Positions 45,643 through 57,200 of a DNA stretch of 64,000 nucleotides are shown here, piece after piece. The stretch covers positions 2,388,124 to 2,452,123 of the forward strand of contig NMRA01000003.1 in the NCBI GenBank assembly GCA_002633005.1. Direction: 5' to 3'. The notes below the pieces were generated by a model. The model ran no database searches. It had not been told where the DNA came from and was given only the letters and a program-made list of their open reading frames with translations. This stretch comes from Phoronis australis. Lineage: Eukaryota > Phoronida > Phoronidae. Position 1 is the stretch's first letter; each line of letters begins with the position of its first letter. The position numbers were made by a program, and so were the translations under genes.

Positions 45643-45820
45643 TATAAAAAATAATTGCAGGCGGTCTGATACACGTTGTACCAGACGTGCGCAGGCCTCG
45701 CATGTGGGCCCATTGCACTGATCACCTGGAAATATTTTTATGCTTTATTAATATATGGTTAAAACCGAGCTGAGGAGCTAGAAACCTGGCTCAAGGGTTT
45801 AGCAGTGTGACCTGGTGGGA
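45643..45820 (-). mobile_element. tRNA-derived SINE, copy 3 (5'-truncated, 178 bp)
   Basis: It shares the body and tail with the copies at 9194 and 25195, including the GCTGAGGAGCTAGAAACCTG segment. It stops within the tRNA-like head, so the Pol III boxes are mostly lost. Perfect 12-bp flanking duplications (45631-45642 and 45821-45832) show that truncation happened at insertion. Confidence 0.9.
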
Positions 45821-45929
45821 TGGTGATGTCTAATGGAGTGGGTGCTTTATTGGAGGTACTACTTTCTTGACTACAGTGGCTATAATTGACCTATCGCAAG
45901 CTCCACCGCATGGCAAAAAGTCGACCAAC

Positions 45930-46066
45930 AAACAATAATTTTTTACCCGGCATTGTGTTGCTTGTCAGATAAAATGGCGCTTGGAAACAAAGGTGTGTCA
46001 AGAATGCTCCGTTCTGATTGGTCAGTTAAGCTGTCACTCAAAATCCTGGCAATGGGTCAATTAGAC
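45930..46066 (+). repeat. Dispersed repeat with NF-Y-like sites, copy 1
   Basis: Shares with 62812-62963, in order: TTTTACCCGGCA, AAAATGGCG, CTTGGAAA, AAGGTGTGTCAAGAATGCT, TCTGATTGGTCAGTTAAG, CTCAAAATCCTGG and GGTCAATT. TCTGATTGGTCAG matches the inverted CCAAT-box consensus recognised by NF-Y. Whether it acts as a promoter is not known. Confidence 0.6.
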
Positions 46067-46715
46067 CCCTGTGGTAAGTATTCTCCAGTTTAGGACATTC
46101 TCTAAAATTTAGGGCACCAACATTCCAGCAGAAATTGATTCTAAAGACGGGGACATGGGTGATTTTGGGCATTCATTGTATTTCCCAAATTTCGGACTGA
46201 GCATTTTCTATTAGCAGAGTCTGAAAACAGACTTGGCAGTTGATTAATTCGCCAGAAATAGCCTCTAACGCTAATGCAGTGTTTTCGTGTGTTCCCATTG
46301 AGGTGAAAGATGGTTTGCTTACCTGTTTTCGTTAAATGAAGCCACTGCTTTTGGAAAATAGGCACAGTCTTCTGAATGCTAACTAAAGCTGTGCCACCCC
46401 ACGTTCGCTAAAGGGTTCTGTAGGTACACCCTTTCACAATATCGAGTTCACAGTACGTGTCTCAAGGCTAGTTGCCCACGCGAAAGTTATGTCGCCGCTC
46501 TCTAACCGACACATGCATTCTAGTAGCCAAGTATGCAACTTGAAATACAAGAAAATACTTATTAAAAAAAACATGGGACATTTCTTGGAAGGACCTGTTA
46601 TAGGATTGTCATCACAGTAGTTAATGATGCAGTGATAGATAACGCTGAGACAGTGTAAACTACCTCCATTTGTTCCCAGTGTTACAAAATATAAAAAGCC
46701 TATTGAAGCATGTGT
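46067..46715. other. No gene seen
   Basis: A short stretch near 46490-46530 (GCTCTCTAACCGACACATGC) resembles 44100-44125 and 44509-44534, so a small diverged repeat is present. No exon is seen. Confidence 0.4.
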
Positions 46716-46929
46716 AGCCTCTAGCAGATCTACATTTTCAGTAAGGGGGGTTTAGGATTTGAGTGAATCTGCGGGGAAGGTCGGGAGGGGGTTTCCCCCT
46801 CCTGTGTAAGATTTTTTTTTAGTAGCTGATTTCGTTTTTCTGGCGAAATTTTTTTCAATTTTTATTTTTGATCCTGTCCCGAGGGGGGGTTTGAACCCCA
46901 TGAACCCCACCTGTAGATCCGCCTCTGCT
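46716..46929. mobile_element. Short TIR element with G/C tracts
   Basis: AGCCTCTAGCAGATCTACA at the left is inversely matched by TGTAGATCCGCCTCTGCT at the right. The interior carries GGGGGG and CCCCC runs and GGTTTGAACCCC. About 214 bp, non-coding. The fragment at 41478 appears related. Confidence 0.45.
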
Positions 46930-47643
46930 CTAACATTTTACCATATCAATTCCAGAATTTTGGACATGGTTAATTTTACTGTCATTCTAACGATTCTTGA
47001 GTTTGGGATGGCCATCATTATCTATGTATACAATTTGGGACAAGCTCCAGCATTAAAGTAATTGATTTTTCTTTGTTCACAATTGCTGAATTTCTGCCAT
47101 ACGTTGATCTTTCTGTTGGAGTATATTGGGCAATGAAATCTAAAATGGCACTAGGCAGCCCTGATTTTTCGATTTTTGGTAAAAATGTGTAGATTTCTTC
47201 TGCCCTCTCCCACTGCATTATTGATAAAAAATAAACAAATATGCTGGTCTCAGAGTTATTTAGATCCAACACGTGTTGTTTTAACACTATTGCGACCCAG
47301 TATTTAATTTTGTTCAGAGAAAAGCTATTCTTCAGGTTGAACAAAATGTGTTGACAAATACGCAAAGTGTTCTGGTTGTATTATTGACAGATTTCCAATA
47401 ACAATACATCCAAATTATAATATGCTATGTGTATTTACAGATTCCTTTGAGAACTAGTGGTAGGTGTTGATAATGACACCTAAAAGCAGGGCACAAATGA
47501 ACAAAAATAAAATAGGAGGTCACTAGTTAAAGTTCCATTATTATTGAAATATACATATGTAATGTATGTAAATAACCATCTCAGTAGAGGCGATGCATGT
47601 ACATAAAATCTTTAACAAAATCTCTTAAATAATTCAACAACAA
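46930..47643. other. No gene seen
   Basis: The 115-codon minus frame at 47018-47365 has no recognisable domain. Confidence 0.4.
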
Positions 47644-48397
47644 ACATCAGTGCAACAACGTATATCTTTACACTGAGCATGTACAGTATCAACAACGTAT
47701 ATCTTAACACTAAGTGTGCACAGTGTCAACAACATATATCTTTATACTGAGCGTGCGTAGGATCAATAACGTATATCTACACTGATCGTGCACAGTATCA
47801 ACAACGTATATCTTTACACTGAGCGTGCGTAGTAACAACGTATTATATCTACACTGAGTATGCACAGTATCAACAACTTATATCTTTACACTGAGCGTGC
47901 GTAGTATCAATAACGTATATCTACACTGATCGTGCTCAGTATCAGCAATGTTTATCTATACACTGAGCGTGCACAGCATCAACAACATATATCTTTACAC
48001 TGAGCTTGTGCAGTATCAACAATGTATATCTTTACACTAAGTGTGTACAGTATCAACAATGTATATCTTTACACAGAGCGTGCGTAGTATCAACAACGTA
48101 TTATATCTACACTGAGCGTACACAGTATCAACAACATATATATTTACACTGAGCGTGCGCATTATCAACAACGTATATCTTTACACTAAGTGCACAGTAT
48201 CAACAACGTATATCTTTGCACTGAGTGTGCGTTGTATCAGCAACGTATATCTACACTGACCATGCACAGTGTCAACAAATATATTTTTACACTGAGCGCG
48301 TCCAGTATCAACAACATATATCTACACTGAGCGTGCAAAGTATCAACAATGTATATCTTTACACTGAGCGTGCGCAGTATCAACAATGTATATCTTT
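47644..48397 (+). repeat. Minisatellite, about 21 copies of a 34-37 bp unit
   Basis: The main unit is CAGTATCAACAACGTATATC followed by TTTACACTGAGCGTGCG. A shorter form reads ATATCTACACTGA. Short units occur at about copies 4, 6, 8, 13, 17 and 19, so long and short forms partly alternate. Copies are well diverged. Confidence 0.95.
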
Positions 48398-49551
48398 GAA
48401 CAAACGGAATATTCAACTGCTCGAACAGTGTCTCGGCAAATACATGTGAATTGTTTCGATTGGATTATTTCGTATGCTTAGTCCAATATCAATATAAAAG
48501 ATATGGAGACAAACGTTGCCACCACGGGACACAACCAAAAATTCACTCATGTCGCCCCATCCATGAACATTTCTATAAAATATCATGAATATATATCCGA
48601 CACTGGCCGGATGAACAGATATAGAAATATGTGGACCTTTTAATTGTGGCCTTGACCTTTACATCATGCTGGTTGTCATACCTTTGAGAATCAGGAATGC
48701 ACCTCAAAACATGTCAGGAATATGAAGTTGTATACTATTTGGCTATTTATTAAATAGAAAATATGTACTTTTACTAGTTGACACAGTCTAGTTTTTTGAG
48801 AAGTTAGAATGTAAGTCATTTAATAATGTTTGAGACAACCTTAAGCCATCTGCTGTTCAATCCCTTGAACTAGAGTGGAAAGGGTAAGGGGATCTGTGAT
48901 GGAGTTTTGATTGGAAGGAACTTGGCGACATAAGTTCCTGTTAATGTTTTAAGTATTTATGGTTACAACTGATAATTGAATGAACTCTTTTCTGGTGGTT
49001 TGACCACCTTGAACACAAGTTGGTCCAACTGATGTTTTTCTCATTTTGATGTTTACCATTAGGGTGATGAAGCCATTCTGCACTTAGTCATCCACCCTGG
49101 ATAATACTGTAATTAAGTGTGAGGCAACAGGATATAAACCTGTGCTGTTTGCCTGCTTTTGTTATAGGAAATTAAACATTTAGCGGTTTGCAGCTCATGC
49201 GAACAATTCTTCAACAGAGCAGTCAAGTCTGAAGTGCAAAGTGAAAAGTAGTGTTAATCAACTACTAACTATCACACATCTTAATAATGGTCTGATTACA
49301 GTCCTTGGGTGGCAGCAACTCAAAACAAATCTGTTGTAATAACTAAAGGAATGACAATATCAAGAAACTTTTTCTTGGATCTCAGCACTGATTCATGTAA
49401 TGTTTACACCAATGTGGTTATAACTTTGAAACCACTAGTGTTAGAAGTGTTGTTATGACCGTGGTGCAGCCTAAAGGGTAAAATAACCACAGTCTGGACT
49501 TTAACCATTAGGTTGTGTTTTGTTATGGTGACAAAGCCATCACTAGTTTTT
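48398..49551. other. No gene seen
   Basis: No exon or repeat supported. Confidence 0.45.
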
Positions 49552-50751
49552 ACTTGGCGAAATTTATTTCGCCAAGTATGTTGCTCTGTCACTAAGTTTT
49601 TTTTTTTGTTCGCACGATACAGGTCGCAATTTTCGTCCGATCATCACGAAATTTATACACATAACACGTACTTCCGGAAGTACTGGAAGCCTATTGTTTT
49701 TCGTCAAAATCGGATCCAAGATGACGGCTGTGACGGCCATATTGTTTTCATTTAAAGGTTCAAATGCTTCTGGAGGCTACAATTTTTTACGTAAAAGGCT
49801 AAGAATCGGCACAGTAAATGGACCGGAAGTTTGCTACAAGTATACCGGAAATTGTTTACTTCTGGTTAAAGATGGCGGAAATATCGGCGATCGCGCATGC
49901 ACACCTCGATTTTGGCCTAAAAACGTTTTCTCCTGTAGAGGGCGCATTATGAGACCAATTCCTTCGAATTTTTACAGGTATTAGTTTCTTATGACATGCT
50001 ATTATACAAAGCCAAAAAACCGGAAGTTGCTTTCAAGATGGCGGATCTGGCGCATGTTGACCCATTTTCAGTCATCTGGAGTGCGATTTTAAACGGGAAG
50101 AGAAAAACACGTGATTTTTTCCATGTGGATTCTTTGAAGTATATTCTTTCAAATGGCCTGTAACAATTTTTTTCTCAGACTTACCATTTACGATTTATTT
50201 GACTTTGAATTTCTTAAAAAAATGCATAATTTCATTTTTTTTTGAAAAATTTACGGAATTAGGCGATACCATCAGTTTAGATAGAATTTTGAACGAGCTT
50301 TCAGAAGATGTTTTCCATTTTTCACTAGGACGTCTACTTTTCGAGTTATTTGAGATTTTCTGATAACGCTGTTCCTTTGCTGAGCGCTCATGCTGCATTG
50401 ATGTTGGTTTATCTTCTATTGAACTAGACTGTAGCCTATTTCTTATTGATTTATGACATCTAAGTTCGTCATATGAATGTTGTGATGTTGTTCATCATCG
50501 CCACCACCATCATCATGTTCGTCATCATCGTCATCATCTCCGTCGTTGTCTTTTGCGTTAATTTCGCCAAGTGTCGCTCAAGACTGTAGCCTTTTGTCTT
50601 ACTGATTTCGGACTTCTACGTTCGTCATGTGTATGTTATTATTACTTCTTTTGTTCTTCCTCGCCACCATCGTCGTTATATTCGTCATCTTCGTCATCAT
50701 CTTTATCGTCATCTTCTTGGTTAATTTCGCCAAGTTTCGCTCCTTGGAGCG
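49552..50751 (-). mobile_element. Family H repeat, copy B (complete unit, inverted relative to copy A)
   Basis: Starts with the same 26-bp palindrome as copy A (49552-49577). It then has module U in reverse, the middle part, two GATGA-rich blocks in reverse (ATCATC-rich, each preceded by AATTTCGCCAAG at 50560 and 50723) and the hairpin CGCTCCTTGGAGCG (50738-50751). The hairpin stem is conserved with copy A while its two central bases differ. The middle carries AAGATGGCGGAAAT (about 49869) and CAAGATGGCGGATC (about 50034), with several ACCGGAAGT motifs. A 96-codon frame on the plus strand is shared with copy A but is most likely incidental. Confidence 0.7.
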
Positions 50752-50933
50752 CTTTCATTACTGTATGTTATTGTTTAACCTGAGATGAACAAACAGCACA
50801 GTAATTGTAAAACTTAAAACCATTGTGTATTTGAAGTGAATTCAATGTCATTGACTTTCCCCTCAAAACTAAAACTTAAGTTTTAATTGTTATTACATCT
50901 CTCTGTGTGAGCAGTAGCAATTTGTAGTAACCA

Positions 50934-51199
50934 CCGTAAACTCACGGGTTAACGCCCTTGTCCGGGTAATTGCCCATCCCTGACTTTTCGTCAATTTTCA
51001 GTTTAAGCGCCCACTGCTTAAGTTATTGCCCATCCCTTACTTTGTGCAAATTTCCTCTAAGCGCCCACCTTGGGTAATCGCCCACCTGACTTTTGGCCAG
51101 TTGTTCATTTTAAGCGCCCACTGCTTGAGTAATCGCCCACCCCCGTATCTCAGGGTTTCCAATTTAAGCACCCAGGATGTTAACCCACGAGCTTACGGT
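50934..51199. mobile_element. Small TIR element related to T1 (266 bp)
   Basis: The left end CCGTAAACTCACGGGTTAAC... matches the inverse of the right end (CCGTAAGCTCGTGGGTTAAC...) at 19 of 24 bases. The right flank is TA; the left flank is CA, probably a decayed TA. The interior repeats TTTAAGCGCCCACTGCTT(A/G)AG and TAATCGCCCAC, the inverse of the GGGCGNTTAA motif of T1. It is a clear MITE of the same broad family. Confidence 0.8.
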
Positions 51200-51782
51200 A
51201 TGTAAAAGTTATCTGTAACCAGGTTCAGTTAGTGTAAACACATCATTGTCTTTGTATACCTCCTTCACCTGAATTTTCTTCTTTTGTAAAATTTGAAAAC
51301 AAAAATGTTAATTAACGTCATAGTCTCGTTTAGTATAGTCGCAGTAGTAGTGGCAACCTTCTGGTCAGTTGAACCACATTGCAACGGTGATATATAAAGT
51401 TCAAATTATTACCTTTAAATTTCTTCTAAAGTCCTCATTTTACCTGATTTATGAAAATCTGCCTTGGTTACTATGAACAACCATTGCAACATGTTCCACT
51501 GTAGTTCATTATAGTGACAAGTGCATTGTTGCATTGTTCAATGATACCAAAAACATAATAACAACACGTACCCAGCCTGAACCTGGCTTATTTGTCTCTA
51601 AATGAGATCAATATTGTTCAACAAATGAAATTTAATTTTAAATATATCTAGGTCTATTCTCGTATGTTTTTGCTGTCTTAATAAATTATCTAGGAAAATG
51701 CTGAAATAATAATTTTAATAATTCTGCTCTGGACAATATAGTCAGAAAGCTTTTGTACTTGAAATGAAACTGCTCTAAGTGA
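51200..51782. other. No gene seen
   Basis: AT-rich, no supported feature. Confidence 0.45.
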
Positions 51783-51836
51783 ATCATATAATGAACATTA
51801 TACTACATTATCATATAATGAACATTATACCACATT
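51783..51836 (+). repeat. 27-bp tandem duplication
   Basis: Two adjacent units beginning ATCATATAATGAACATTATA, differing at one base. Confidence 0.95.
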
Positions 51837-51911
51837 ATCAGCCTGACATGGCCAATACAACCGTTAAATAACCCATTTAGTTATTCAACGTGAGTTGATT
51901 ATTTACATTTT

Positions 51912-51992
51912 GGCGGGAAACCGAGGCTGGTCCGAACCCGCTTCACAAGAGTTTCGGGTCACCGACTTAACCGCTGTGCCACTCAGCAGCTA
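51912..51992 (-). mobile_element. tRNA-like sequence, probable head of a different SINE
   Basis: On the minus strand it starts GCTGCTGAGTGGCACAGCGG, with an A-box-like TGGCACAGCGG, and later GGGTTCGGACC, a B box lacking one base. Arms do not form a sound cloverleaf and no CCA-free acceptor pairing is seen. It shares no body with the 226-bp SINE family. I infer a SINE head or tRNA pseudogene. Confidence 0.55.
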
Positions 51993-52645
51993 ATGTCATC
52001 GAGCATGAATATAGAATACTTAAATGAGCACGCGCAACAATCGCATGTTCAACAAACGGCACTGTACCGGCATTTATACACTATGTAGAATAAGACGCAC
52101 AATTTCAATAAAAACGACATCTTTAAGTTAGTAAATCATCCATCTCCAGTTAGAGTGCAGGTAACATGTCGTCGGGATCCTGTGACTTGGGCATTATACT
52201 CAGTAACCAGTGGTTACCTACTTTAGCAGAAGATATTTTCATGGTGGAAGCTTAGCATAATAAGATGTGTAGTAAGCTAGACTAGTTGCTTAAAAACTTA
52301 TTTTGTAAATCAACCTGATTTCTATTTTGTTTAAATTTGCAATAATATTGGTTTTGAGTAAAAACATTATTTTAACAAGAAGAACTTGGTGTTTCTTAAA
52401 AGGTCATGACCTGTGGCCCTGGGCCTCTGACATAGAAAGTAGTTATAAAAGCCGAGGCCAGTCGAGAAAGGTAGATTGATTGATTGCAATGTTTATCGTT
52501 CAGTATGTGGCATAAAATATTATGATATGTTCTCAGTCGTTGTCCTCCTTATCTAGAGCTCTCGTGGATTTTGGAGGGCCTAATTCTCCAAAATCTACTC
52601 AGGCTCTAGATTTCGGGGATAACAACTTTGTCATGTAATAATCTA
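51993..52645. other. No gene seen
   Basis: An inverted pair at 52553-52615 (CTAGAGCTCTCGTGGATTTT and AAATCTACTCAGGCTCTAG) gives a weak foldback. Nothing else. Confidence 0.4.
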
Positions 52646-52647
52646 TA

Positions 52648-54242
52648 CCGTATTCGCTGTAATAACCGCCCATGCCCCTATAAGCGCTCCCCATGCGTTA
52701 TCAGATTTTTCTGAAATAAGTGCCCAGTCCATAAACGTGTATATGCGAACAATGACGTACCTACAGTCCTAAAACTCAGCTACAGTAACGTCTTCAATTT
52801 ATCAAAAAAATTTTGCACGGGTCTTCTAGACCACCAGCGGCACTGCTACTTTTGTATTTAGCCGTGACTTTACACTTCAAAGTAACGCAGCGCTTCAAAA
52901 AGAACGCAACAGCGTTGCTACACTCTCGCGACGGCCGTGTCCCTCTATGGTCTGACCTTTCAGTAGACACATCGCCTGTCTCATGAATAAAAATAACTCG
53001 GTGTTAAACGCACGTGGCCAGGAAGCGCGCGCTACATACATGAACCTGTCATCAAAGACATTAGTCAGGAACTATTCATTCATGAAACGGGTAGCATAGC
53101 ATCGATAAGAAATGAATATTGGCACTAATTTCCGACAATTTCTAATACTATAAAACATGTTTGCGTTATTTTTGAGATGGATTGTTTGATTAACCATAAT
53201 TGGTGTTTTTAAGCCGAATATCCGATAAAATGACAACTGACAGTGAATGCTTACACACCCTTACACCGAAAAATANAAACGGGTAGCATAGCATCGATAA
53301 GAAATGAATATTGGCACTAATTTCCGACAATTTCTAATACTATAAAACATGTTTGCGTTATTTTTGAGATGGATTGTTTGATTAACCATAATTGGTGTTT
53401 TTAAGCCGAATATCCGATAAAATGACAACTGACAGTGAATGCTTACACACCCTTACACCGAAAAATAGTTACGTACGCATCCAGCTACACGGCAACTAAT
53501 ATGGGCCTTACCGAGACAAATGTTGAAAGTTTTTAGCACGAGACTGACAAGTGCTGAATGAAACACGCTCTGGTTTAGGCCTATTGCTTGTGCAAATTTC
53601 TTTAGACACATCTAGCTTGTTAGATTGCGTGGCTCTGGCCAGAACACGGTCTTTGCTTTGGCAAATGAACTCTGGTGACACGCACACGCTCGCTTACTCA
53701 CAGACGATCTTCAAAACAAATGTCATGTGACAACAACATGTGTGTTCGTCTAGACATTTTTCTCGCCGTGTTTCCGATCATACATGTAGATGGCACGATG
53801 TTGCACAGATTTGTACTTAAACCTGCCGTTAATCCAGACTCCACGGGAACTTAAAAAATCTTAGAGACGCTACTTATAAAACTCAATGAGGATTTCAGGT
53901 AATTGGCCTGAGTCAAAACCATTTTTATTCAAGCATTGAAGTCGCCATATCGAAGACGGCGATTTCGAGGCCGTCAGTCGGCGAGTTTTCACCCTGGGAT
54001 TTCAGCACAATTTTCTGTAAAATGATCGTAATTTAGCAGCAAAGTTTGATAGCAATGCACCAAAGTTTTGTTGAAAGTCTTTCATAGATTACATATATGT
54101 CACAGAGCGTAAATTAGATGAATCTTAGCTTCCGATTTCACCCGTTTCGGAGACCGGGTTTCAACCGCCTTGGGTTATAAGAAGCGCCCCCCCTGAACCG
54201 AACTTTTCTAAGCGCTCTGGGCAGTTATTACGGCGAATACGG
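52648..54242. mobile_element. TA-flanked TIR element, family T2 (1.6 kb)
   Basis: Terminal inverted repeats at 52648-52671 (CCGTATTCGCTGTAATAACC...) and 54219-54242 match at 22 of 24 bases. TA lies on both sides (52646-52647 and 54243-54244). Subterminal GCGCTCC/AGCGCTCTGGGC motifs echo T1. The true length is about 190 bp less because 53277-53467 repeats 53085-53275 around a single N. No transposase frame is present, so it is non-autonomous. The right half recurs at 27851-28606. Confidence 0.85.
53085..53467. other. 191-bp direct duplication around a single N (likely assembly join)
   Basis: 53085-53275 and 53277-53467 read the same, with N at 53276 between them. It lies inside the T2 element. 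Confidence 0.9.
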
Positions 54243-54244
54243 TA

Positions 54245-57200
54245 TGTCAAATATCCATCTTATCTTCAACTGACTTCGCATTACTGCCTACATATCTTTT
54301 CATCACCAGTGCCTAGTTGGATAGAACAGTCCCAACTACAGACTCAACGAAGTGGAGTTCCCTAAATCCTCAGCGTATTTGTGTCTTTCTTTACTCACAA
54401 GTGATGTGTTTCCATCGTATTGTTTTCTTTATGAGCTCCTCTTTGACTTATGTCATTTTCTAATGAAATTGTTAAAAACTGAGCCTTTATGTCACTGAAA
54501 GTGAATAGGGGTTTAGTCCTTAATTTAAGAAGAACACTGGATGAAAAGATACCTGTTTATTGTCAGTAATGCTGGGAATTCAAAACTGAACTTACTCTGT
54601 CTGTTTCAAAACCATAAACTAAATTAGTGATGAAAATAAAACATCACAAGATTGGGCAATCAGTGTTTTCACAAGTCCACAAATGCAGTGTAAAGTTAGG
54701 CAACAACTGATTCCCTATTTGAGACAGTTCTATGTAACCGGCTTATGTATTAGTTTCTACAGTACAAGACATAAAGTGCTCAGACTAAATACCATTTCCC
54801 AGTCATGTTACCTTATTCTGTTTACAGCAAACCGAGAAGTTATAACTGTCATAATAACTGTTATGACGTCAAAATTCTTGTTAGAAAATGGATTAGTCTT
54901 CTGAGACAATAACTTCTCTGTTAACTCCCCTTCATTCTGGGTTATGAGGGAAGGTTGTTATGACGATGAAAGGGAATTCCGCAGGGTGGTTTCATCTGAA
55001 TACTTATGGCATGTATTGTATTAGGGAAAGAGTTGCAGCCCCAAAGTGGGCCAATAGGGAATCCTTAGAGGATGAGGAATTAATTTTTATAATATACTGT
55101 TCAATTAGATACTCTTGTTAAGATATAAGTTCTCCTTAAGTACATTTGCATGTGCCAGCTGTATATTTACAGGGTTTAAAGTTACATTTACTAGACTTCA
55201 GATTGGGGGTGTAGGTTTATTCCCAAGTGTATTTTGCATCTACATGACAAAACTGTATACTGTTTATAAATAACTACATTCAGGTCTAAACTAAGTCATA
55301 TAAACGGGGTATTATGTTGGTTTATTATAGATTCAGTCCATAAATTTTTTAGCATGCAGCGAGTTTGTTTCTCGCATCATCTGTATTAAAACTACTTAAA
55401 TTTTGAAGCGAATATGAATACCAATATCATCAAGCATTTTTGTAACATTATCTGTGCAGAACTATTGCTAGCTTTTCTCAAAAAGCTTGTGTGGAAATCT
55501 TGGGTGTTTTGCATAATGAAGCATGAGACTTAAATTTTCCAGTTTGAATATGCTATGAATCTTAAACTCGCAGTGCAAGTGATTTGTGGGAAACTGTAAT
55601 GATGCATGATTTCATTATGATGTAATTTTTCTTCATGTATATAATCACAGGAGACCTATTTATCAATTAATGTTTCAAATACTTGACATCAAGTAGTACG
55701 CTGCCAATGGCTTAGTTTCTTTGAATAACCCCGAGAACCTGCAGGGGATATTATTCTTACTAAAATTGATTACCAGGGGCAATTTCTCCCCTCGTTATGT
55801 GTGTAATTGATAAGCTTAAGATCCTTTCTACTGGTACATTATTCATTCATTTCCTGTGAGCCCTTATCTAGCTAAAAGTAGTCCAATGTCAGGGTCATGT
55901 CTGTAAAGGAAGAAATTTATTGCATAGTGTTTTCTAATATTTATTTTGTATACCATAACGTACAGAAGAAACAAATGTAACTATTAACTTTGCAGCTGGG
56001 AGTGTAAATACACAAGCGTATTTTAATAAAGAACATGCACACATCATTCACATCGGAATCGACTATAGTCACACATAGTGACACGTGTAATTATTTGTTT
56101 GTTAGACTAAAAGTCCTTGTACAAAGATTCATCGCTTTCTAATATCTTAGTTTCATAACTTTGTCATTGTGGTGGACATATGATTTGAATCTCTGAGATT
56201 CAACTATGAAAAACTAGCAGGTTACATGAACGTTGCAATGGCAGGTGCCATTGTTTAGATCCCCTTTGAAAAACTATAATATCCTCAGACCTTCACGTTG
56301 AAGCCGCTGTAAATCGGCCACATGCCTCTCTTCCAAAGCAACATCACTGCATTCATATCCTTTGTTTGAAGTGATTGTGGTTTTGGTAAAATCTTTTTGA
56401 TTTCTGTGAAAACTAGTTTCCAAAATTTACCTTCTTTCATTTTTTCAAAAGCTTCTAACATAGTTATTAAAGCTTGTATTTTTTAAAATGTTTTCTAATG
56501 GTAGTTATGAACAAACACTTGAAAATGGTAAAGTACTAGTTCGGTGATATGTATTGTTCATTTAAAAAACACCAAAAAATCCATTTAGTAGCCATGTCGT
56601 GTTCTTCATTGGTGAGATTGACTACCTGGAGTTCCCCTGAGGGTCACACTGGCTTAGCACCTGAAATTAACCTGCTCTGACGGCAAACTACTGGTTTAAA
56701 GCAATAGTGACCAGTCCTTTTCTCTTTAATCATAAAAACAGTTTCCAAAACTGAATAAGGAACAAGACTGATTTTAAACAAAAGTCGTCGATGACAGAAA
56801 ACATGGGGTTGGGAGAGGTGGGGGTGTATTGATTGATCAGTCAATTTTCAATTTATTTTAGTACTTTAGCTTATACGTAAGTAAGGCTGTACTGTGGTCT
56901 CTCTATGACTTTGTAATTTATGTAACCTGCAGTAAATTCCCTAGCAATAATTGCCAATTGATTTTTTTATTTTTCAAGTGCTCTAATCACCGTCTGAGTG
57001 TAGCTGAAAAATGAAGTATTTACCTTTGAGTTGATTATAGTTTATGAAAAAATATGACCTAAAGTTTGTGACATTGAACCACATTCAGTATGGTAAATTT
57101 GAAGTCGTGATCATCATTTGTTTGCTTCAACAAAGAGTGCAAGACTTCTAAGCTTAAAAATCTCATTGAAGATTTTACCCCAGTGAATACAATACAAGTG

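Noticed and set aside
48225-48449. Frame with a repeated TERxQYQQ-like peptide
   Set aside because: Produced by the 34-37 bp minisatellite; neighbouring units break the frame.
49694-49984. 96-codon frame conserved between the two family H copies as a candidate gene
   Set aside because: It runs through motif-rich non-coding modules, is antisense to another open frame, and differs between copies by changes that do not favour third positions by eye. No start or domain is shared convincingly.
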